Shown here one piece after another: positions 15,318 through 24,335 of a DNA stretch of 64,000 nucleotides; the stretch's first letter is position 1; each line of letters opens with the position of its first letter. The notes under the pieces were generated by a model, which ran no database searches, had not been told where the DNA came from, and saw only the letters and a list, made by a program, of their open reading frames with translations. Location of the stretch: positions 1 through 64,000 of the forward strand of contig NZ_JABWMJ010000011.1 of the NCBI RefSeq assembly GCF_013366375.1. The letters are read 5' to 3'. Made by a program: the position numbers and the translations under genes. The stretch comes from Rhizobacter koreensis (GTDB lineage: Bacteria > Pseudomonadota > Gammaproteobacteria > Burkholderiales > Burkholderiaceae_C).

Positions 15318-16304
15318 ATGGAGACACTCATGCAACTTTCGCTTCGCATCTCTCGCGGCGCTATCCTCGGCCTGCTCGCCATCTGGTCGGCAACGGTTTT
15401 CGCTCAGGGGTACCCTGACAAGATCATCAAGTTGGTCGTTCCGTTCCCCGCCGCGGGCGGCACCGACATCGTGGCTAGAACCCTTGCCGGCAGCCTTACC
15501 GAGTCACTGGGCCAGACCGTCATCGTAGAGAACAGGGCCGGCGGCAACACCGTGGTCGGTACACAATACGTAGCCTCGGCCGCGGCCGATGGGTACACGT
15601 TGCTCTTCACCTCCAGCAGCCACACTGCCAACCCCTCGCTGATGAAGACTCTGCCCTACGACACACTCAAGGATTTTCAGCCAGTGTGCATGGCGGCATT
15701 CCACCCGTTCGTCATGTTGGCAGACCCGAACGCCCCTTTTAAGACGGTGCGCGAGCTCATCACCTATGCCAAGACGAATCCCGGAAAGTTGAATTATGCG
15801 TCGCCCGGAATCGGCACCTCGCAGCATGTCGCCATGGAGGAGTTCAAGCGCCTGGCGGGCATCGACATGACGCACATCATCTACAAGGGAAGCCAAGACA
15901 TGGCGACGGACTTGGTGACGGGCCGCGTCAGCGTGATGTTCAACGGTATCTCCCCGACCCTAAGCTTTGTGCGCAGCGGAAAGATGAGAGCGTTGGCAGT
16001 CGACAGCATGAAGCGGGTCGCGTTGATGCCTGATGTGCCCACCGTGGATGAAGCGGGAGTGCCGGGCTTTACCAACACCACTTGGTCGGGTCTTCTGGCC
16101 CCCGCGCGGACGCCGAAGCCCGTAGTGGACAGGCTCAACGCGGCGTGCAACACCGCGTTGCAGTCATCTGACGTTACTGGCCGCCTCACCAGCATGGGAC
16201 TACAGCCGGCCGGGGGGCCCTCAGCGAAGTTCCAGGAATTCCTGGTCCAGGACATGAACCGGTGGGCCCAATTGGTTAAGCAGTCCGGCGCGAAGATCGA
16301 GTGA
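15318..16304 (+). CDS. Bug/TctC-family periplasmic solute receptor
   Basis: A 328-residue secreted receptor. Residues 1-30 form a signal peptide (AILGLLAIWSATVFAQG). The mature protein begins YPDKIIKLVVPFPAAGGTD, the typical TctC/Bug opening, and later shows VENRAGGN and LMPDVPTVDEAGVPGF. Bug proteins bind carboxylates and often sit in catabolic operons of Burkholderiales with no cognate transporter nearby, as here. It probably captures the aromatic acid used by the cluster. ATG at 15330, preceded by GGAG, is an equally good start. There is no TctAB transporter in the window. Confidence 0.85.
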   Translation: METLMQLSLRISRGAILGLLAIWSATVFAQGYPDKIIKLVVPFPAAGGTDIVARTLAGSLTESLGQTVIVENRAGGNTVVGTQYVASAAADGYTLLFTSSSHTANPSLMKTLPYDTLKDFQPVCMAAFHPFVMLADPNAPFKTVRELITYAKTNPGKLNYASPGIGTSQHVAMEEFKRLAGIDMTHIIYKGSQDMATDLVTGRVSVMFNGISPTLSFVRSGKMRALAVDSMKRVALMPDVPTVDEAGVPGFTNTTWSGLLAPARTPKPVVDRLNAACNTALQSSDVTGRLTSMGLQPAGGPSAKFQEFLVQDMNRWAQLVKQSGAKIE

Positions 16305-16409
16305 TCGCGGCAGGCGCGTAGCCGCCTCGCCCGCAATTCGCTGCCGGGCTCGCTAAGAGCACCCACGGCCGGACTCTCGGTCACGAACTATCTTGAGAGA
16401 ACCTCCAAG

Positions 16410-17300
16410 ATGAAAATCGCTCGCTTCAACGAGGGCCGCATCGGAGTCGTACAAAACGACCAAGTGGTCGACCTTACCGAAACCCTCAAGGTCGACCCGG
16501 CTGAATGGCCGCCCGTAGGCATGCTACGCGTCATTCGGGACTTTGATTCTCTGCGCGCTGTAATCGAGGAGCGGCTCCAAGCAGACCGCGGTGTGCCCTT
16601 GTCTTCCGTACGGCTGCAGACACCCATTGAGTGGCCCAACAAGCTTCTTGCCTATCCGGTCAACTACCACGACCACGCGACAGAGATGGCCTCAGTCGGA
16701 TTCGCGAATATCAAAGGGTTTTTCTTGAAGGCGAACTCCTCCCTTGTCGGACCGGCCGATTGCATTGTGCTGCCGGATCTTCCAGACCGCCGCATCGACC
16801 ATGAGTGCGAGTTGGGGGTCATCATTGGCAAGGGTGGCCGTCAAATTCCTGAGGACAAGGCCATCGAGCATGTCTTTGGCTACAGCTGCCTGATTGACGT
16901 GACGGTGCGTGGTCAAGAGGAGCGCGTCATGCGCAAGTCGTTCGACACGTTCACCGTGGTAGGTCCATGGATCGCCACGGTAGACGAGGTGGGCGATGCC
17001 CGCGACATCGGTCTCAGGTTGTGGGTCAACGGTGAGCTGCGGCAGGATGCGAGAACTCGCGACCTAATCGTCAACATCCCGCAAATGGTGGCGCTAGCCT
17101 CATCAGCGGCAACGTTGCACCCAGGTGACATCATTGCCACCGGCACGCCTGCGGGCGTCGGGCCGATCCTGCCTGGCGATGAGGTGGTCATCGAAGTGGA
17201 ACGCGTGGGGCGGATGCAGATTCGGGTGATGCGCGGAGCGTACGGGCGCAATTTTGTGTTCGACAAGACGTACAACCCGGTGGTGGATCAACCTGCATGA
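16410..17300 (+). CDS. FAH-family hydrolase, likely fumarylpyruvate hydrolase type
   Basis: A 296-residue fumarylacetoacetate-hydrolase-fold protein. Family signatures are NKLLAYPVNYHDHATEM near residue 78, the metal-binding ECELGVIIGKGGR near residue 133, and GDIIATGTPAGVGPI near residue 240. Such enzymes hydrolyse or decarboxylate acylpyruvates. In a gentisate pathway this position would be filled by fumarylpyruvate hydrolase, giving fumarate and pyruvate. No maleylpyruvate isomerase gene is present, so either the hydrolase acts on the cis form or the isomerase lies elsewhere. It is 105 bp behind the receptor gene and is followed at once by the prpF remnant. Confidence 0.8.
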   Translation: MKIARFNEGRIGVVQNDQVVDLTETLKVDPAEWPPVGMLRVIRDFDSLRAVIEERLQADRGVPLSSVRLQTPIEWPNKLLAYPVNYHDHATEMASVGFANIKGFFLKANSSLVGPADCIVLPDLPDRRIDHECELGVIIGKGGRQIPEDKAIEHVFGYSCLIDVTVRGQEERVMRKSFDTFTVVGPWIATVDEVGDARDIGLRLWVNGELRQDARTRDLIVNIPQMVALASSAATLHPGDIIATGTPAGVGPILPGDEVVIEVERVGRMQIRVMRGAYGRNFVFDKTYNPVVDQPA

Positions 17301-17376
17301 GCAGGCTGGTCAGCGGCGTCGCGGCATGCCTGCACGGGTGCGAACAACGGCCCGCATCGAATCTTGGAAGAGCATC

Positions 17377-18328
17377 ATGGGCAGGCGCTACCCGGCAGCA
17401 TTAATCCGGTGGGCACCCGCAAGGCGCTGGTGTTCCATGCGCGCGACCTTCCCTTGGAACGAGCGCAGTGGGACGCCATCTTTCTGGCGGCGGTGGGGAG
17501 CGCGAACCGCTTCGGTCTCAATGGCGTGGGTTGGCGGGGTATCGTCGCTGTCAAAGGTCTGCGTGATCGGACCGCCCACAGCTCCGGGGCCGACGTCGAC
17601 TACACCTTGGCGCGGGTGCAGGTTCAAGATGCGCGCGTCGACTACAGCGGCAACTGCGGCAATATGTCTTCGGCCATAGGCCCTTTCGCGGTCGACGAGG
17701 GTCTGGTTCGGACGCCCGGCGACGGCGAAGCGACCGTGCGCATCCACAATACCAACACCTGCAAGATCATCCACTCAACTTTCTCTGTGCGACAGGGAAG
17801 GAGCGCTGAGGCGCGCACCCTGGCCATTCCTGGCGTCGACGGCACCGGCGCTCCCGTTCGCCTCGACTTCATCAGCCGGGGGGCGCCTCGACCAGAAACT
17901 TGCTGCCCTCGGAAGGCCCACACAGTTGCTGAGGTGCCGGGGCGCAACGCGGTGCAAGCTTCTCTAGTGGACGCCTCCAACGAATATGTATTCGTCTCGG
18001 CCACCGACATCGGCCTGGTCGGCACGACTCGCCGGACGTGCTGGGCGAGCGCCTAAAGGTACTGAAGCTAATTAAGGAACTGCGGCTGGCGGGCTCGGTG
18101 GCAATGGGCATTGCCTCGACGCTGTTGCGGCAGCAGCCATTCGCATGTTTCTGTTGATTGCCGTCGTCAGCGGCCCGCAGGAGTCCCGCACGCTCGATCG
18201 CGAAACCATCTCCCCTCGCGGAGCCGACCTCGTAGTGCGCATGATCTCCAATGGCCAGCCACATCGTGCGCTTCCGCTAACCGGCGCCCTCTATCAGCCG
18301 TGGCAATGCAGATCGAAGGCACCGTGGC
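17377..18328 (+). pseudogene. PrpF-family isomerase gene, multiply frameshifted and cut by IS66
   Basis: The family can be followed across three frames. MGRRYPAALIR at 17377, GTRKALVFHARDLP after one shift, GGVSSLSKVCVIGPPT in the first frame again, then DVDYTLARVQVQDARVDYSG and NCGNMSSAIGPFAVDEGLV. VLKLIKELRLAGSVAMGIAS, ADLVVRMISNGQPHRALPL and VAMQIEGTVA follow. It ends exactly at the IS66 left end (GTAAGCG at 18329). PrpF enzymes isomerise methylaconitate or oxalomesaconate-type acids. At least five frameshifts show long decay. It is a paralogue of the PrpF-like gene at 20441 rather than its missing front half, because both contain the NCGNM region. Confidence 0.75.
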
Positions 18329-18400
18329 GTAAGCGTCCGGCGATCCCGTCTTGAACTGGGCTGACGCGGCGGCAAGGATGGTGTCCACCAAGGAGGTTAG

Positions 18401-18751
18401 GTGGACACCAACGAAGACGCCAAGCCGGTCGTGCGCCGGCGCCATAGCAGGGAGCTGAAGAGCCAAGTCTTGGCCCAGTGTGCGGCGCCCGGTGCGTCGG
18501 TGGCGAAGGTGGCGATGGCTCACGGCGTGAACGCCAATCTCGTGCACAAGTGGAGGCGGCAATCTGAGGCCCTCGGCAACTCCGAGGTCGCAGCCTTCGT
18601 CCCGGTGGCGGTGGCACCACCCAGCATGGCGAGCGAGGCGCCGCAATTCGTCGATCTCGAGCTGCAGCGAGGTCCGATCAACGTGCGCGTTCGCTGGCCA
18701 ATGCCCGCTGCACCGTCATGCGCAGCCTGGTTTCGCGAGATCCTGCGTTGA
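18401..18751 (+). CDS. tnpA: IS66 accessory protein TnpA
   Basis: A 116-residue protein from a GTG at 18401 with AAGGAGG at 18389-18395. It contains the TnpA helix-turn-helix: RRHSRELKSQVLAQCAAPGA, then VAMAHGVNANLVHKWRRQ. Such proteins are needed with TnpB for efficient IS66 transposition. The C-terminal part may be frameshifted (last residues AAWFREILR), but the domain is whole. The stop overlaps the TTG start of tnpB. It is probably expressed but useless without intact TnpC. Confidence 0.75.
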   Translation: MDTNEDAKPVVRRRHSRELKSQVLAQCAAPGASVAKVAMAHGVNANLVHKWRRQSEALGNSEVAAFVPVAVAPPSMASEAPQFVDLELQRGPINVRVRWPMPAAPSCAAWFREILR

Positions 18752-19077
18752 TCCGGGTCGACGCTCTGGCTGGCGGTCCAGCCGCTGGACATGCGCGCCG
18801 GCACCGAGGCGGCGCTGGCGCGCGTTGTGACGGTGTTCGGGCAGCGCGCCCACACCATGCTTACCTGTTCGCCAACCGTCGCGCTAACCGAATGAAGGTG
18901 CTCGTGCACGACGGCATCGGCGTGTGGCTGGCCGCCAGGCGGCTGAACAGTGGCAAGTTCGTCTGGCCCAACGATCTGGGTGGCACGCTGACGCTGAGCC
19001 GGGCGCAGTTCGATGCGCTCGTGCTCGGCCTGCCTTGGCAGCGCGTCGGTGAGGCTGGCGTGATCACCGTGCTGTAG
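18748..19077 (+). pseudogene. tnpB: IS66 TnpB, frameshifted
   Basis: The N-terminus (LIRVDAL) starts at TTG 18748. The continuation LAVQPLDMRAGTEAALARVV lies in another frame. The C-terminal two thirds return to a third frame in ARPHHAYLFANRRANRMKVL and VLGLPWQRVGEAGVITVL. These are diagnostic TnpB (Orf2) segments; in intact IS66 elements TnpB is about 115 aa. Two indels within the first 40 codons destroy the normal product, although the C-terminal part could be made from an internal start. Confidence 0.7.
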
Positions 19078-19140
19078 CCGCACGTCTATTGCTGCATCTG
19101 CCGATGGCGGCGATGTGAAGCCCAGGCACGATCACGATCC

Positions 19141-20440
19141 GTGATCGCCGACGACCTCGAGACGCTCGATCCGGAGCAACTGCGCCAGGCGCTACGCGCG
19201 TCGCGCGCCGAGGCGGCGTTCAAGCAGGGCGTGATCGACAAGCTCACTCACGAGAACGCGCTGCTCAAGAGGCTGAAGTTCGCCGCGAAGTCGGAGGCCT
19301 ACAACGCCGAGCAGAAGAGCTTGCTCGAGGAGACGCTGGACAGCGACCTCGCCGCGGTGGCTGCCGAGATCGAGGCGATGCAACCAGCCGGCGGCGCCTC
19401 GGCTGAGAAGGCGCAGCCCAAGCGCGAGAAGCTGCCTGCCAACCTGCCACGCCACGAGATCCGCCACGAGCCCGAAGACACCCGCTGCGGCTGCGGCGAG
19501 CCGATGCAGCGCATCGGCGAGGACGTGGCCGAGAAGCTGGACTACCAGCCCGGCGTGTTCACCGTGGAGCGCCACATCCGTGGCAAGTGGGTATGCAAGT
19601 GCTGCGAGACGATAGTCCAGGCGCCGGTGCCTCCGCACGTCATCGACAAGGGCATGCCGACGGCTGGGCTGCTGGCGCGGGTACTGGTCGCCAAGTACCT
19701 CGACCCACCTGCCGCTCTATCGGCAGGAGGCGATCTTCGAGCGCGCCGGGCACCTGATCGCTCGCTCGACGCTCGCGCAGTGGGTCGGCGAGTGTGGCGT
19801 GCAGCTGCAGCCGCTGGTGGATGCACTGACCCGGGAACTGCTATGCCAGGACGTGCTGCACGCCGACGAAACGCCCGTTGCGATGCTCAAGCCCGGCCAC
19901 GCAAGACGCACCGCGCCTACCTGTGGAGCTACTGCACCACATCGTTCAACCCGATCAAGGCCGTCGTCTTCGACTTCGCCGACAGCCGCGGTGGCCAGCA
20001 CGTGCGCAGCTTCCTCGGCCTGCCGGGAAGCGCAGAGAAACCGGGCTGGCGAGGCAAGCTCGTGACCGACGACTTCAGCGGCTACAAGGCATGCTTCGAG
20101 CTCGGGGTGACGGAGGTTGGGTGCATGGCGCACGCCCGGCGCAAGTTCCACGAGCTCTGGGCCAACCACGGCAGCCAAGTCGGCGAGCAGGCGCTGAAGT
20201 TCTTCGGCGCGCTCTACGACGTCGAGCGCGAGTTGGCCGCGAGCGACCCGCAGCAACGGCAGGCGATCCGACAACGACGATCAAGACCCATGATCGACTC
20301 TCTGCACCAGTGGTTGGTCCAGCAGCGGCAGAAGGTGCCCGACGGGTCAGCAACCGCCAAGGCCATCGACTACAGCCTCAACCGCTGGGCTGTGCTGGTG
20401 CGCTACGTCGACGACGGCGCACTGCCGATCGACAACAACT
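19141..20440 (+). pseudogene. tnpC: IS66 transposase TnpC, frameshifted and 3'-truncated
   Basis: The first 185 or so codons are intact: a coiled-coil start (ALRASRAEAAFKQGVIDKL), then zinc-ribbon cysteines (TRCGCGEPMQ, GKWVCKCCETI). A frameshift near 19703 moves the middle (PLYRQEAIFERAGHLIARST, LHADETPVAML with the first catalytic Asp) to another frame. A second near 19905 restores the first frame (KAVVFDFADSRGGQHVRSFL, LVTDDFSGYK with the second Asp). The gene breaks at IDNN, just before the expected catalytic Glu. Two shifts and loss of the Glu make it dead. Confidence 0.8.
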
Positions 20441-21385
20441 GGCGGCGGCAGCACGCTCACCAGCAAGGTCGCGATCGTCTCCAGGTCCGCGCAGCCGGAC
20501 TGCGATGTCGACTATCTGTTCGCGCAGGTCGGCGTAGGGCAGAAGTCGGTCGACACGCGTCCGAACTGCGGGAACATGCTGTCCGGGGTCGCGCCGTTCG
20601 CGATCGAGCAGGGCCTCGTCGCCGCGAAGGACGGCCAGACCACGGTGCGGGTCTTCAACGTCAACACGCGCTCGCGCATCGACGTGACGGTGCTGACGCC
20701 GGGTCGCCGCGTGACGTACGACGGGCAGACCGGGATCGACGGCGTCGCCGGCACCGCCGCGCCGATCCGCCTCGACTTCCTCGATGCCTGGGGCTCGGTG
20801 ACCGGCGCCCTCTTTCCCACCGGTCGCCGCATCGACGTGATCGACGGCATCGAGGTGAGCTGCATCGACGCCGCGATGCCGCTGGTGATCGTGCGGGCGC
20901 GCGACCTCGGCCTCACGGGGCGCGAGCTGCCGTCGGACCTCGACGCGAACCGCGCGCTGATGGAGCGCGTCGAGGCGCTGCGCCGCCCCGCCGGGCTCGC
21001 GATGGGCCTCGGCGACGTCTCGGAGAGCGTGATCCCGAAGCCGGTGATCGCGAGCGACGGCGACGGCCCCGACAGCATCACCTCGCGCTACTTCACGCCG
21101 CGCCGCTGCCATGCGTCGCACGCCGTCACCGGCGCGATCGGTGTCGCGACCGCGTACGCGCTGCCCGGAACCGTCGCAAGCGACGCGCGCTGCGCGAGCG
21201 GCGAGCGCCGCATCGCGGTGCTGCACCCGCAAGGCCGCATCGAGGTCGACGTGAGCGTCGCCGGCAGCGACGACGAGGTGCGCATCGAGCGTGCGGCGCT
21301 GGTCCGCACGGCGCGCAAGATCATGCAGGGCGACCTGCACATCCCCGAGTACGTCTTTTCCAACCCCGTCTCAGGAGACAAGCCC
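20441..21385 (+). pseudogene. PrpF-family isomerase, 5' end lost, open into the next gene
   Basis: The sequence starts abruptly at the IS66 junction with GGGSTLTSKVAIVSRSAQPD. It then continues cleanly through NCGNMLSGVAPFAIEQGLV, AAPIRLDFLDAWGSVTGALF, CIDAAMPLVIVRARDLGL, SITSRYFTPRRCHASHAVTG and a normal family ending (GDLHIPEYVF). Roughly the first 70 residues and the promoter are missing. PrpF/GalD-type enzymes catalyse cis-trans or tautomeric isomerisation of tricarboxylate-like acids such as methylaconitate. No stop codon separates it from the receptor gene that follows. Without a start it is probably inactive, unless transcription from the IS reaches an internal start. Confidence 0.75.
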
Positions 21386-22354
21386 ATGAAGCCCGTGCAG
21401 GCCCTCATCGCCGCGGCCTTGACCGCCACCACCCTCGCGGCCGCGCCGCTCGCTCACGCCTATCCCACCAAGGTGATCACGCTGGTGGTGCCGACGGCCG
21501 CGGGCGGCGCCAACGACGCGATGGCCCGGACGATCGCGCAGAAGCTCGGGCCGCTGCTTGGTCAGACCATCATCATCGACAACCGCGCCGGCGCGAACGG
21601 GTCGATCGCGAGCGAGTTCGTCGCCCGGGCGCAGCCGGACGGCCACACGCTGATGCTCGGCTACATCGCGACGCACGCGATGAACCCGGCGCTGCAGAAG
21701 CTGCGCTACGACGCCGTCGCCGACTTCGAGCCGATCGGCCTGGTGGCGACCTCGCCGACGCTGCTGGTGACGAATCCGGGCGTGCCGATCAAGGACGTGA
21801 GGGATCTCGTCGCCCAGCTCAAGGCCAAGCCCGACAAGTTCGCCTACGCGTCGGCCGGCAACGGCACCGCGCCGCACTACGCGGCCGAGCTCTTCAAGCT
21901 CAGCGCCGGCGTCTCGATGACGGGTGTGCCGTACAAGGGCTCGGCGCCCGCGGTCAGCGACACCATCGGCGGGCAGACGCAGCTGATGTTCCCGAGCCTC
22001 TTCACCGCGTTGCCGTACGTGAAGAGCGGCCGGCTCAAGCCGCTGGCCGTCGCCGGCGCCAAGCGCTCGGCGCTGCTGCCGAACGTGCCGACGATGAAGG
22101 AGGCCGGCGTCGACGGCGTCGAGGTCGAGCAGTGGTACGGCATCTTCGCACCGGCCAAGACGCCGAAGCCCATCATCGAGCAGCTCAACAAGGCGCTGAA
22201 CCAGGTGCTGGCCGACAAGGACATCGAGCGGCGCATCGAGGAGCACGGCGCCGACGTGCAGACCAGCACGCCGGCCGAGCTGGGCGCGCTCGTCAAGGCC
22301 GAGATCGCCAAGTGGAAGAGCGTCGTGGCGCGTGCCAAGCTGACCGCCGAGTGA
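21386..22354 (+). CDS. Bug/TctC-family periplasmic solute receptor (second copy)
   Basis: A 322-residue secreted receptor. It has a signal peptide (QALIAAALTATTLAAAPLAH, then AYPTK) and the family features LVVPTAAGGANDAMART, IIDNRAGANGSIASEF, LPNVPTMKEAGVDG and WYGIFAPAKTPKPIIEQL. ATG at 21386 has AGGAGA nine bases upstream, so it can start independently although the upstream PrpF frame runs into it without a stop. Its neighbours (porin, CoA-transferase, hydratase, lyase) suggest that it captures a di- or tricarboxylate. It is clearly different from the receptor at 15318, with much higher GC at third positions. Confidence 0.85.
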   Translation: MKPVQALIAAALTATTLAAAPLAHAYPTKVITLVVPTAAGGANDAMARTIAQKLGPLLGQTIIIDNRAGANGSIASEFVARAQPDGHTLMLGYIATHAMNPALQKLRYDAVADFEPIGLVATSPTLLVTNPGVPIKDVRDLVAQLKAKPDKFAYASAGNGTAPHYAAELFKLSAGVSMTGVPYKGSAPAVSDTIGGQTQLMFPSLFTALPYVKSGRLKPLAVAGAKRSALLPNVPTMKEAGVDGVEVEQWYGIFAPAKTPKPIIEQLNKALNQVLADKDIERRIEEHGADVQTSTPAELGALVKAEIAKWKSVVARAKLTAE

Positions 22355-22361
22355 TCCGGCC

Positions 22362-23468
22362 ATGCGACACAGCACCATAAATGCCCGGGCGCGGCCGCGA
22401 TCGTGCCGTGCGCTCGCGCTGGCCGCCACCCTGCCGCTCGGGGCGGCGGTCGAGGCCCAGAGCAGCGTCACGATCGGTGGCATCGCCGATGCGGCGGCAC
22501 GCCACGTCCGCAACACCGGCGGTGGATCGATGAAGTCGCTGGCAAGCGGCAGCAACGGCACCAGCCGCATCATCATCCGCGGCGCCGAGGACCTCGGTGA
22601 CGGCCTCTCGGCGGGCTTTCACCTCGAGCATGGGCTCCTGCTCGACAGCGGCAGCCAGGCCTCGACCAGTCAGTTCTGGGATCGTCGCTCGACGATCGGC
22701 CTTACCGGCAGGACCTGGGGCGAGGTACGCATGGGCCGCGACTTCGTTCCGAGCTACGTCAACTGGAGCCGCTACGACCCGTTCTCGTACGTCGGCGTCG
22801 CCGGGTCGAACAACCTCGTGTCGGCAGGGCCGGCCGGGCCGATCCGGTCCGCGTTCTCGACCTCGCCCAACACCACCGTGCGATCGAGCAATGCGGTGCA
22901 GTGGCTGCTGCCGTCCGGCTGGGCCGGGCTCGACGGCGGCTTGATGCTGGCGGCCGGCGAGGGCGGTATCGCCGCCAACGGCCTGCACAAGGTGAGCGCG
23001 GCGCGGCTGGGTTGGGGAAACCGGCGCTTCGGCGTCTCGGTGGCGATCACGCGCAGCGAGAATAACCTGACGGCGGGCGGCACGTTTCGCGATCGCGTCG
23101 TCGGTGGCCAGGCCGACCTCGGCTTCGTGCGCCTGAGCGCGGCATACCGGATCTTCGACGTCGCGGCGGCCGAGCAGCGCAACCTGCTGGTCGGTGCGAT
23201 CGTGCCGCTCGGCCAGGGCGAGCTGAAGCTGTCATGGAATCGCGCCGACCTCGCCGGCCGCGTCGGCAACGCGTCGATCGCCGCCAACGATGCCGAGCAG
23301 TTCGGCATCGGCTACGTGTACTTTCTCAGCAAGCGCACGGCCTTGTACGGCACCGCCGCGCGCATCGACAACAAGGGTGCCGCGACCTTCGTGGTGCCGG
23401 CAGGCCCGGCGATCGCCCCGGGCGGCAAGTCGACCGGCGTCGAAGCCGGCATCCGCCACTCGTTCTGA
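22362..23468 (+). CDS. Outer-membrane porin, Gram-negative 16-strand type
   Basis: A 368-residue porin. An N-terminal signal peptide ends near residue 33 (AAVEAQS). It is followed by SVTIGGIADAAARHVRN, typical of Burkholderiales general porins that begin with SSVTLYG. Alternating hydrophobic strands run through the protein, with FHLEHGLLLDSGSQAS and the loop-3-like RDFVPSYVNWSRYDPF. The C-terminus RHSF ends in the Phe recognised by the BAM machinery. The gene follows the receptor by 7 bp and probably lets the same carboxylate cross the outer membrane. It is slightly short for the family but complete. Confidence 0.85.
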   Translation: MRHSTINARARPRSCRALALAATLPLGAAVEAQSSVTIGGIADAAARHVRNTGGGSMKSLASGSNGTSRIIIRGAEDLGDGLSAGFHLEHGLLLDSGSQASTSQFWDRRSTIGLTGRTWGEVRMGRDFVPSYVNWSRYDPFSYVGVAGSNNLVSAGPAGPIRSAFSTSPNTTVRSSNAVQWLLPSGWAGLDGGLMLAAGEGGIAANGLHKVSAARLGWGNRRFGVSVAITRSENNLTAGGTFRDRVVGGQADLGFVRLSAAYRIFDVAAAEQRNLLVGAIVPLGQGELKLSWNRADLAGRVGNASIAANDAEQFGIGYVYFLSKRTALYGTAARIDNKGAATFVVPAGPAIAPGGKSTGVEAGIRHSF

Positions 23469-23484
23469 CGCACTGGAGACGTTG

Positions 23485-24330
23485 ATGAGCACCAACCTGA
23501 CCGACTGGATCGGGCGCAGCGAAACGCTGCGCGACGTGATCGCCGCCGCGCCGGTGCGCGGCCTCAATGCCACGCTCGACCATGCGCCGATGGAGGTCGA
23601 GCCGGGAACGCCGTTGCCGCCGCTCTGGCACTGGCTGTACTTCCTGCCGCAGCACCGGCAGAGCGAAATCGGACCCGACGGGCACGCCCGGCGCGGCGGC
23701 TTCCTGCCACCGGTCGCGCTGCCGCGCCGCATGTGGGCGGGCAGTCAGTTCGAGTTCCGCTCGCCCGTGCGCGTGGGCGACGCGGTGGAGCGCGCCTCGA
23801 CGATCGCCGACGTGGCGACCAAGCAGGGCCGCACCGGTTCGCTCGTCTTCGTCAAGGTGCGCCACGAGGTGCGTTGCAACGGCGCCGAGGACTGCGCGAT
23901 CGTCGAGTTCCACGACATCGTCTATCGCGACGCCCGGCAGCCCGGCGACGTCGAGCCGCCGCCGACCGCCGCCGAGCCTGGCGACTGGCAGCGCGAGATC
24001 GTGCCCGACGACGTGCTGCTGTTCCGCTACAGCGCGCTCACGTTCAACGGCCATCGCATCCACTACGACCGCAAGTACGTGACCGAGGTCGAGGGCTACC
24101 CCGGGCTCGTCGTGCACGGCCCGCTGATCGCGACGCTGCTGATGGACCTCGTGCGTCGCGAGGCCCCTGGCGCCGAGGTCGCATCGTTCCGCTTCAAGGC
24201 GGTGCGGCCGACGTTCGATCCGCATCCGTTCAGGGTGCACGGCCGCCGCAGCGGCAACGAGGTGCGCCTCTGGGCCAGCGACCACGACGGCTGGCTGACC
24301 ATGGACGCCGTCGCAACCCTGAAGGACTGA
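23485..24330 (+). CDS. FAS1/MaoC-type hydratase (itaconyl/mesaconyl-CoA hydratase-like)
   Basis: A 281-residue double-hotdog protein. The N-terminal FAS1_DH_region is preceded by HWLYFLPQHRQSEIGPDGHA, a run shared with mesaconyl-C4-CoA hydratases. The C-terminal MaoC part has the catalytic-type segment YSALTFNGHRIHYDRKY with Asp/His, followed by GLVVHGPLIATLLMDL. It would add water to an unsaturated C5 acyl-CoA to give a citramalyl-type CoA. Placement between porin and CoA-transferase genes fits this. Start ATG 23485 is 16 bp after the porin stop. The precise isomer used cannot be told from the sequence. Confidence 0.75.
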   Translation: MSTNLTDWIGRSETLRDVIAAAPVRGLNATLDHAPMEVEPGTPLPPLWHWLYFLPQHRQSEIGPDGHARRGGFLPPVALPRRMWAGSQFEFRSPVRVGDAVERASTIADVATKQGRTGSLVFVKVRHEVRCNGAEDCAIVEFHDIVYRDARQPGDVEPPPTAAEPGDWQREIVPDDVLLFRYSALTFNGHRIHYDRKYVTEVEGYPGLVVHGPLIATLLMDLVRREAPGAEVASFRFKAVRPTFDPHPFRVHGRRSGNEVRLWASDHDGWLTMDAVATLKD

Positions 24331-24335
24331 TCCCG

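Larger units (their letters stand above)
18329..20440 (+). mobile_element. IS66-family element, right end deleted
   Basis: The left end starts GTAAGCG at 18329, the hallmark of IS66 ends. The order tnpA (18401), tnpB (18748), tnpC (19141) is complete, but tnpB and tnpC carry frameshifts and tnpC stops at about 20440, where host prpF-like sequence begins. No right terminal repeat is present, so a deletion that began in tnpC and ended in the host gene has removed it. The element is immobile. Confidence 0.8.

Noticed and set aside
20441..21385. The PrpF-like segment considered as the missing second half of the broken PrpF gene at 17377-18328
   Set aside because: Both pieces contain the NCGNM region and downstream strands, so they overlap in the family alignment and must be two paralogues.
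19141..22380. One very long plus-strand frame of about 1079 codons across IS66 and the genes after it
   Set aside because: Only the first part is TnpC; after 20440 it runs out of frame with the clearly coding PrpF/Bug sequence and becomes an Arg/Ala-rich shadow typical of GC-rich DNA.
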